A stretch of DNA of 7,657 bases from an uncultured Verrucomicrobiales bacterium (GTDB lineage Bacteria; Verrucomicrobiota; Verrucomicrobiia; Verrucomicrobiales; Akkermansiaceae). Below, piece by piece: positions 1 through 5,190 of the stretch; within the stretch, counting starts at the first letter, position 1, and every line of letters begins with the position of its first letter. The position numbers and the translations under genes are program-made. The stretch spans positions 1-7,657 of the forward strand of contig CALBJX010000002.1 of NCBI GenBank assembly GCA_937893015.1. The letters run 5' to 3'. Below the pieces are notes generated by a model that was not told the origin of the DNA, searched no databases, and saw only the letters and a list, made by a program, of their open reading frames with translations.

Positions 1-6
1 CTCAAT

Positions 7-35
7 TTGACTTCGTACATCGTACATCGTAAATC
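7..35 (+). promoter_or_regulatory. Candidate sigma70-type promoter built across a heptamer repeat
   Basis: TTGACT at 7-12 matches five of six bases of the -35 consensus. After a 17-nt spacer, TAAATC at 30-35 matches three of six bases of the -10 consensus. The spacer consists of the heptamer repeat units, and the next gene downstream on this strand is the small membrane protein. The -10 element is poor, so this is only a candidate. Confidence 0.3.
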
Positions 36-40
36 GTACA
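13..40. repeat. Tandem heptanucleotide repeat, four copies of TCGTACA
   Basis: Four adjacent 7-nt units start at 13, 20, 27 and 34. Three read TCGTACA exactly and the third reads TCGTAAA. A looser, partly related stretch (TCCCTACAAATCCCT) follows from 41. The array lies upstream of the plus-strand membrane protein gene and overlaps the spacer and -10 of the candidate promoter. Heptamer arrays of this kind are known as dispersed intergenic repeats in some bacteria, for example in cyanobacteria. Whether this one is dispersed in its genome cannot be seen here. Confidence 0.75.
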
Positions 41-133
41 TCCCTACAAATCCCTCTTTGTCGACTCCTCTTTTGGGGCGGCAACGATGACAATTCTTTG
101 AACGATGCAGGGAGGGGGAGAGTCCTAACAGGG

Positions 134-550
134 ATGGTGCAAGAGGAAACAACGCATGGTGCTCGTTTTGTGAACGTCATTCGCCTGTTACGAGGCGCGG
201 CTGCGGCGGAGGTGTTGTACCTTTTGGCTCTCTTTGCGTGGCACTATCGCCTCGCGACCTTGCTTCCCGCCGTCGCTGTCGCGGCGGGGCTCCCCCTGCT
301 ATGGCTGGTGGTGGTCTGCCTGTGTCTCCGCTCGCGTTCTTCCTGCATCGCGTGCCTGACGGCGGAATTGCTGCTCGGGGCACAGGCCTGCTTGTTGACC
401 TACCTCATCCTGCATCATATTCCGGGTGATATGGGGTTCGGAATCCTGATGATTTTTGTCGGTGCTTTGTTCCAACCGGGCTTTGTGCTCGTGATGACCT
501 TGCTTCACGTTGTGCTCTTTTGCCGCGGCTCGAACGAGGGCAGGAGTTGA
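134..550 (+). CDS. Small multi-spanning membrane protein, unknown function
   Basis: I do not recognise a family. The 138-residue product is very hydrophobic, with probable membrane segments near residues 22-37, 41-65, 72-94 and 100-129. There is a short charged N-terminus (MVQEETTHG), an Arg-rich turn at 66-68 and a short polar tail. No catalytic motif or signal-peptide cleavage site is evident. The start is uncertain. ATG at 134 has purine-rich GGAGGGGGAG at 111-120, which is farther away (13 nt) than usual, and an in-frame TTG at 98 has no Shine-Dalgarno sequence. It is the only plus-strand gene I accept. It converges on the 559-1683 gene with 8 nt between stop codons, and that neighbour is also a membrane protein. 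It may be transcribed from the candidate promoter at 7-35. It could be a lineage-specific membrane protein; coding status is moderately sure. Confidence 0.6.
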   Translation: MVQEETTHGARFVNVIRLLRGAAAAEVLYLLALFAWHYRLATLLPAVAVAAGLPLLWLVVVCLCLRSRSSCIACLTAELLLGAQACLLTYLILHHIPGDMGFGILMIFVGALFQPGFVLVMTLLHVVLFCRGSNEGRS

Positions 551-556
551 GCCGCG
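524..556. repeat. Perfect 8-bp inverted repeat across two convergent stop codons
   Basis: CGCGGCTC at 524-531 and GAGCCGCG at 549-556 are exact reverse complements separated by a 17-nt loop. The hairpin takes in the stop codon of the plus-strand gene (548-550) and ends just short of the minus-strand stop (559-561). It could act as a bidirectional terminator or 3' stabiliser for both transcripts. No clear T-run follows the stem on either strand, so a classical intrinsic terminator is not shown. Confidence 0.4.
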
Positions 557-558
557 AA

Positions 559-1683
559 TCAACGGAAAAAGCCGCCGTGCCAGTCGTTGCCGAGACGGCG
601 GCGCTGCTCGTCGACGACGCTGTTCCAGCCTGCGTCCTGCACCTCGGAGATGTTGATGTGCTGGCCGCTTGCGTCCGTGCGGATGTAGAGCACCGCCCAA
701 TGGCCGAAGCGATCGCACAGGGTGAGGAAGCGTTCACGGCTTTCAAAGGCATTGTTGACGGAGGGAATCTCCACATCGCTGCTGTCGCGGATGTGGGCGC
801 GGTAGCCGGCATCGAGCGTCTCCAACCCCAGCCAGGCCTCGGCCTCCTCGCGTGTCATGCCGGCAAAGCTCTCCCGGTCGGAGATGCGGGTCATCACGCG
901 CAGCCCCGCGTGGACCGCGGCGCGGGTCGCCACGGGGGTGGTTTTCCACAGGTAGTGCTCCTTCATCACCTGCAGGTCGCGTTGCAGGGCTTCCTCCTCG
1001 GTCGGTTGGGGGTAGAGGAAGAACCAGAGAAGGGCAGTGATGACCGCCACCCCGAAGGTGATTTGTGCCCCCAGCTTGCGGAGGAGGAAGAAACGCCATG
1101 TGCGGCGGAAACGCTCGATAAGCGTGATGTCTGCCTCGCCGAAGCGGAACTTGGGAGCGGGGCGCTGCGGGTTCGCGGCAATCTGCTGCACGGTGCGGGC
1201 GTTCGCCGGGTCCAGCACGGCGGCATCCTCCGTGCCGCTGGCCTCGCGCTCTTCGGGCTCGGGGAAGAGGAAGCGCAGCAGCAGCCAGAGGAGCAGTCCC
1301 GCGAAGAGGATGACGGCGTAGTACAGCAGCCCTGTGGCCAGCATGCCGCCCTCATAGGGCAGGGTGGGGTGCACCAGCTCCGGCATCTTCGCCAGCAGGA
1401 CGGGGTAGGCAAGGAACGCCGCAACGCCCACGGGCAGCGTGGCGCCGAACCAGATGCGCCAGAAGCAGGGCCCGAGAGAGAGAATCATCGTCGCCGCCAG
1501 AGGCAGCACCCACAGGTAGCCGCGCAGGCTGTACCACGTGAAGGTGGCGAGGTACTCCTTCGCCGCGTTGGGCGGGACGATGGAGTCCGTGTAGGAGAGG
1601 CAGAGCAGCAGGGCCGCCGCTGCGACCATGCAGAAAAGAATGGCGACGGCGCAATAGACCCACAGGAGAATGCGTTGAAACAT
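559..1683 (-). CDS. Membrane protein with five predicted helices and a soluble C-terminal domain, unknown function
   Basis: No family is recognised. The 374-residue protein has hydrophobic segments near residues 5-29, 55-75, 76-97, 113-139 and 199-224. Between the fourth and fifth lies a polar linker (about 141-198) with an acidic start (PEPEEREASG) and a basic end (RFRRTWR). The C-terminal part, about 226-374, is soluble-looking and rich in charged residues, with no enzymatic motif I can name; segment 318-332 (RFLTLCDRFGHWAVLY region) looks like a hydrophobic core strand or helix. ATG at 1683 is preceded by a 29-nt gap after the upstream stop, with no good Shine-Dalgarno sequence, so translation may depend on coupling or read-through from the AHCY-like gene. 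The two genes probably share a transcript. Its 3' end converges on the small plus-strand membrane gene. By layout it could be a membrane partner of its neighbour, but that is inference. Confidence 0.8.
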   Translation of the reverse strand: MFQRILLWVYCAVAILFCMVAAAALLLCLSYTDSIVPPNAAKEYLATFTWYSLRGYLWVLPLAATMILSLGPCFWRIWFGATLPVGVAAFLAYPVLLAKMPELVHPTLPYEGGMLATGLLYYAVILFAGLLLWLLLRFLFPEPEEREASGTEDAAVLDPANARTVQQIAANPQRPAPKFRFGEADITLIERFRRTWRFFLLRKLGAQITFGVAVITALLWFFLYPQPTEEEALQRDLQVMKEHYLWKTTPVATRAAVHAGLRVMTRISDRESFAGMTREEAEAWLGLETLDAGYRAHIRDSSDVEIPSVNNAFESRERFLTLCDRFGHWAVLYIRTDASGQHINISEVQDAGWNSVVDEQRRRLGNDWHGGFFR

Positions 1684-1712
1684 AGCGGGGCAGGGGGCGA
1701 ACGTAAAAGAAA

Positions 1713-2771
1713 TCAGCAGAGCCCGAGGCGGCGCACATCCTCACCGATGAGACCGTGTTCACAGGCGATGGCGAGCAGCTTGGTCTCCACATCTTCGGGC
1801 GGGGCGAGCAGCTTGCGCGGCAGGTCGGCGATGAGTAGCTCCAGCGCACAGGCGTTGTGCAGCGCCATGGTCGTCTCGATAAAAGGCATCGTCGTCGGCT
1901 CATCAAGGATGAAGTTGAGCGGCTTCTTCTTGTTGAGCACGCGTTCCGCAGGCACCTCCGAGCCGTATTCATCCTCCACACCCAGATTGGCGAGAATGAC
2001 GTTGGAGTTGGTGACATCCGCCGCGCGCAGCTTGTGGCGCAGGGCGCCGATGCGCCCCGTGACCGTCACTGTGCACCACGAGCGCAGGATGGCCTCGTTG
2101 AGCGCATCCGCATCGTTCGCGTCCACGAAGGTCACATCCCCCGCCAGCATGCCGCTCTTGTCCACGACATCGGCAACCATGAGCTTCATGCCCTCCTTGC
2201 GGGCGTAGTGCAGCACGCCGTGCCCCACCTTGCCGCAGCCGATGATGAGGAGGCGGCGTTGGGCGAAATCATCATAGCCCAGTTGGCGCAGGGCGCGGAA
2301 AAAGCTTTCGCCCGTGCCGAGCATAGCCTCCACGCGCTTGATGATGCCGTCATCCGCCACAAAGACGGGTGTTTTCGCACGGTCGTAGCGGGCCACGCCC
2401 GTGCGCGTCAGCTCCACTGCGCCGAGTGTGGGCTTCAGGCGGGTGAACTGCCCTGCGCAGTCGAGCACGATGTCGTAGAACGGGTCGTCCTTGCGGGCGT
2501 AGTGAATGCCGAACTCGCTCACGAGACGCATGATTTCCGGGTCGTGCGGCATCGTGGAGCGCGTGGGCACATACACCTCCGCCCCGCCTGCCAGCAGTGC
2601 CATGAACTTGGCGAGCGTGTTGCGGTACAGCGGCGTGGCATCCAGCACGCGCAGCCCCGCCAGAGGCTGTGTCTCCGCCCACTCCTCCGCTTGGCGGAGC
2701 AGGGTCGGCATCTCTTCATCGCGATAATAATCAGCAAGGTATCGGCGGAGTCGTTCGGCGCGTTCGTTCAT
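1713..2771 (-). CDS. Divergent S-adenosylhomocysteine hydrolase-fold, NAD-binding protein (probably not a true AHCY)
   Basis: The 352-residue product follows the order of adenosylhomocysteinase blocks, recalled from the family. GGAEV (62-66) matches the family's GAEV block, LDCAGQFT (103-110) its LDDGGDLT, ELTRTGV (120-126) its SEETTTGV, and PVFVADDGIIK (135-145) its substrate loop ending in the catalytic Lys (K145 here). LGTGES (151-156) matches YGCRES, and GCGKVG (178-183) is the Rossmann NAD site. Compared with true AHCY the catalytic Asp of LDDGG is Cys105, the second Glu of SEETTTG is Leu121, the His of the GHFDVE block is replaced (NLGVEDE, 262-268), and the C-terminal Lys-Pro-x-x-Tyr element is missing. 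It is also shorter than the usual 430-470 residues. I infer a dinucleotide-binding protein with another substrate or a regulatory role. ATG at 2771 has a strong GGAGGG site; the longer TTG frame does not. A membrane-protein gene follows 29 nt later. Confidence 0.82.
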   Translation of the reverse strand: MNERAERLRRYLADYYRDEEMPTLLRQAEEWAETQPLAGLRVLDATPLYRNTLAKFMALLAGGAEVYVPTRSTMPHDPEIMRLVSEFGIHYARKDDPFYDIVLDCAGQFTRLKPTLGAVELTRTGVARYDRAKTPVFVADDGIIKRVEAMLGTGESFFRALRQLGYDDFAQRRLLIIGCGKVGHGVLHYARKEGMKLMVADVVDKSGMLAGDVTFVDANDADALNEAILRSWCTVTVTGRIGALRHKLRAADVTNSNVILANLGVEDEYGSEVPAERVLNKKKPLNFILDEPTTMPFIETTMALHNACALELLIADLPRKLLAPPEDVETKLLAIACEHGLIGEDVRRLGLC

Positions 2772-2981
2772 GTCTGCCCTCCAGTTTACTCCCCGCGCAC
2801 GGAAAAGCAAGGATGAAGTGAGTCTATTGCCCGAAGTTCGAGGTCGCCCGGAGGTCCGAATACGTGCCTTATGAAAGTCGGGCAGGAGAAGAAAAATGCC
2901 TTGTTCATTCCCCTATTCGCCTGCAATGGAGGGCAATCTCTCGCTTGACCCGTTTCAGGGGGGCGAACCGCACTCCTCTTC
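2772..2981. other. Intergenic region between the STAND pair and the AHCY-like gene
   Basis: This 210-nt gap is the longest between minus-strand genes here. It probably holds the end of the STAND transcript and the promoter of the AHCY-like gene, since the four minus-strand genes are otherwise packed within 10-30 nt. I see no convincing hairpin plus T-run and no good -35/-10 pair. Short Pro/Arg-rich frames across it do not look coding. Confidence 0.6.
2777..2782 (-). promoter_or_regulatory. Strong ribosome binding site fixing the AHCY-like start
   Basis: Read on the minus strand, GGAGGG lies five bases before ATG at 2771. This supports that ATG over the in-frame TTG at 2810, which would add 13 residues unlike the family's N-terminus. 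Confidence 0.8.
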
Positions 2982-5180
2982 TCACGTGCGCGTTCTGTGC
3001 GGGGGCCATGTCGCTCCGTCCCGATTTTGGCGGCGTCGGCGGCGGATGAGCAGGCGTAGTTGCGCGAGAATGAAATCGAGGTCGATGCCGCAAAGCCGGG
3101 AGCCCTGCATGTCCGCTCGGTCGTAGCGTCGTTCGTCGCGGAAAAAATCTCGGGCGCGGCAAAGGTGTTCGAGCGGCATCTGCTGCGCCAAGTAGAGGTA
3201 TCGCTTGGTCCACATATCCGCGAGCGGGCGGATGGCACTGCCGTTGCGGTAGGGCTCGGGGAGGCGCGGGGCAAGGAGACCGAGCACAGCCACGAGAAAA
3301 GCATCGGTGGTATGATGCAGAGCGGAAAGGAGAAAACTCTCCCAGCGAATGCCGTGGGCATCGGCATGGGGCAGCCACAGGAGGATGAGGAACAGCATGA
3401 AAAGCCTCGAATCCGTGATAGGGGTGCGAGATTGTTCGGATTCCAAACGCAACAGCTGTATGATGAGCGTTTCGTCCGCACGGGGATGCAGGAGTTGGGG
3501 GCTGTCAATCAAGCGGCTTAGGATGTCGAAATCCTGCGGCATGAGTCGTCCTTGCTCCCGGCAGCGGTGCAGGTGTTGCAGCGTGCGCTCCCGCAGGGCG
3601 CAACGTACCGCGCGGGGAAGCCGCCCCTGATGGCGAAGGAGGCTCAGGAGATAGGCAAGCTGCTCTGCGGCCCGGCCTTTGCGGACCAGCCTTTCCGTCT
3701 CTTCGGGGTGGAGGTGGAGGTAGCGGTGGCAGAAGTCGCGCACGCCGGGGTTGAGGAAGTTGACGAGGTGGCGGTGCAGCGCGTCCGGGTGCGTGGTCAG
3801 GAAGGTGCCGAGGAGCACGTGCAGAGAATCCTCCGGCGCTTCGGTCAGCGTTCCCTCCGTCTGTTGCAGCAGGTGGCGCAGCGTGCCGAGCGGGCAGTCG
3901 CGCGGGAGCGTGGCGAGGGCGAGGAGCATCCCGCGTTGCGCGGGGCTCAGTTCGTTGAGAAAAGCGTTTTCATACAGCTCGTAGGGGTTGTCCAGGGCTC
4001 GCAGCAGTCGGCCGGCTAAATCGCAATGCGGGCCGAGGGTCGCGATGCGCCGCAGGGCCGTATCCAGAATGCGGGGATTGAAGTTCGGGTGGTAGATGAT
4101 GCGTCGCAATGCACTGGGTGCGAATCCCCCGCGGGGAGCACGGGAGAGAGCGGCAATGCGGCGCGGGGAGAACCCCTTGTGAAGAAGGTGGCGGTGCAGG
4201 ATTTCCGCGCGGAAATCTTCATTCGTTGCCGCCATGTGCAGGCGGAGGGTGTAGAGCGCGGTGTTGGCTTCGTTGAACGCTTCGTGGGCGGCCCCGGCTT
4301 GGCGGAAGATGTATTCCCGCGAGGTGAGGATGATGAGTTTCCCTTCGCTGCGGCGCAGGTGGGCGATGAAGTCGGCTATGCTGCCGTCCTCATGGCGGCG
4401 CAGATGGTCGCGGTAAAAACATTCGCCAAGGAAGTCGTCGTAGAGAAACACTTGTCTGCGGTCGGGGCGGAGGGCTTGGTGCCCTTCGCGGATGTCGCTG
4501 CGCAGCTGCACGGGCTCGTACCCCTCCTCAACAATGAGGCGGCGGAGCAGGTAATGCGCCAAAGTCGTTTTGCCGATGCCCGGCTCGCCTGTGATGATGA
4601 GCGCTTTTTCCCGCAACAGGCGTTGCAGGGCTTCCTCTGCCCGGGGCGGCAGGGCAAAGCAGCGCAGAGACTCCTCTATCTCCTGCAGGAACAGCTCCCG
4701 CTCTGCGGCGTCAACTCCGTCCTGTTCCTCGCGCAGCAGGTGGCGGAGATTGTCCGCATCCCCTTTCATGAGCATGGGGTAGCGCTTGCGGATGCTGTCG
4801 TGCCGGGCCGAGCGTCCCGCCCAGTCATCAGCTCCGAGAATGTCCTCTTCCTCTTGCACGGCCGGAAGCATGCGGCGGATATCTTTCTTGTGTCGGGGGA
4901 GCAGGTGCAGGGCTGTGCCGAGGTAGACCCGCCCTTCCGTCGGTAGCTCCGCGGCTTCGCTCAGGAGACGTTTCAGCTCCCGCTTGGCGGCATACAGGGG
5001 CAGGCAGAGCAGGGTGCCCCGCCCGCCGCAGAGACGGAACGCGCGGACGCCGCTCGGGGAGATGTCCGTCGCTTCCCCGGCATCAGCGTTTCCGCAAAGG
5101 CTGCAGGCCAGCAGCTCTGCGCAGAATCGAGCGTAGGCAGCAGGCGTAAACGAGTTGAAATCGAGATGGCCGTTATCCAT
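2982..5180 (-). CDS. STAND-B: nSTAND3-type NTPase with a degenerate Mrr-like nuclease domain
   Basis: The 732-residue protein is a full-length paralogue of the gene just upstream. The P-loop core is intact: Walker A GEPGIGKTT (198-206), Walker B VFLYDDFLG (244-252) and the LTSREYIFRQA motif (285-295). I associate the DDFLG and SREYI pairing with the nSTAND3 family of STAND NTPases. FNPR (367-370), LDNPYELYENAF (396-407), FLNPGVRDF (475-483) and CGIDL (697-701) recur in the paralogue, so the helical C-terminal half is also shared. The N-terminal domain (about 8-120) matches the partner's nuclease fold in length but lacks the D...QxK signature, and no lysine occurs before residue 66. It is therefore probably a pseudo-nuclease. 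It also has C26-x2-C29 and cysteines 51 and 59. The tail is basic (R713-R717, R720, R729, R731). ATG at 5180 follows the partner's stop by 10 nt without a clear ribosome site, suggesting translational coupling. The likely role is a sensor, regulator or assembly partner in anti-phage defence; this is inference. Confidence 0.88.
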   Translation of the reverse strand: MDNGHLDFNSFTPAAYARFCAELLACSLCGNADAGEATDISPSGVRAFRLCGGRGTLLCLPLYAAKRELKRLLSEAAELPTEGRVYLGTALHLLPRHKKDIRRMLPAVQEEEDILGADDWAGRSARHDSIRKRYPMLMKGDADNLRHLLREEQDGVDAAERELFLQEIEESLRCFALPPRAEEALQRLLREKALIITGEPGIGKTTLAHYLLRRLIVEEGYEPVQLRSDIREGHQALRPDRRQVFLYDDFLGECFYRDHLRRHEDGSIADFIAHLRRSEGKLIILTSREYIFRQAGAAHEAFNEANTALYTLRLHMAATNEDFRAEILHRHLLHKGFSPRRIAALSRAPRGGFAPSALRRIIYHPNFNPRILDTALRRIATLGPHCDLAGRLLRALDNPYELYENAFLNELSPAQRGMLLALATLPRDCPLGTLRHLLQQTEGTLTEAPEDSLHVLLGTFLTTHPDALHRHLVNFLNPGVRDFCHRYLHLHPEETERLVRKGRAAEQLAYLLSLLRHQGRLPRAVRCALRERTLQHLHRCREQGRLMPQDFDILSRLIDSPQLLHPRADETLIIQLLRLESEQSRTPITDSRLFMLFLILLWLPHADAHGIRWESFLLSALHHTTDAFLVAVLGLLAPRLPEPYRNGSAIRPLADMWTKRYLYLAQQMPLEHLCRARDFFRDERRYDRADMQGSRLCGIDLDFILAQLRLLIRRRRRQNRDGATWPPHRTRT

Positions 5181-5190
5181 GGCGGGAGCA

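Noticed and set aside
98..133. TTG start at 98 for the small membrane protein
   Set aside because: There is no ribosome site before it and the extra residues are Gly/Arg-rich and polar. ATG 134 is preferred, though its own ribosome site is distant.
520..2208. Very long plus-strand open frame of 562 codons opposite the membrane and AHCY-like genes
   Set aside because: Its product is a low-complexity Gly/Glu/Gln/Arg/Ser-rich sequence with no domain. It lies antisense to two better-supported genes, one of which has family blocks and a strong ribosome site. It is a GC-driven shadow.
2772..2810. TTG start at 2810 for the AHCY-like protein
   Set aside because: ATG 2771 has an ideal GGAGGG five bases upstream, and the added 13 residues are not family-like.
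2783..2810. Minus-strand TTGCTT (2805-2810) and TAAACT (2783-2788) with 16-nt spacing as promoter of the AHCY-like gene
   Set aside because: Transcription would begin at about 2776, after the ribosome binding site, so the message would lose it.
4026..4946. Plus-strand frame of 306 codons, and a similar one at 5671-6531
   Set aside because: Both lie antisense to the STAND genes, whose Walker and family motifs are unambiguous. The plus-strand products show no domain and the typical composition of antisense shadows.
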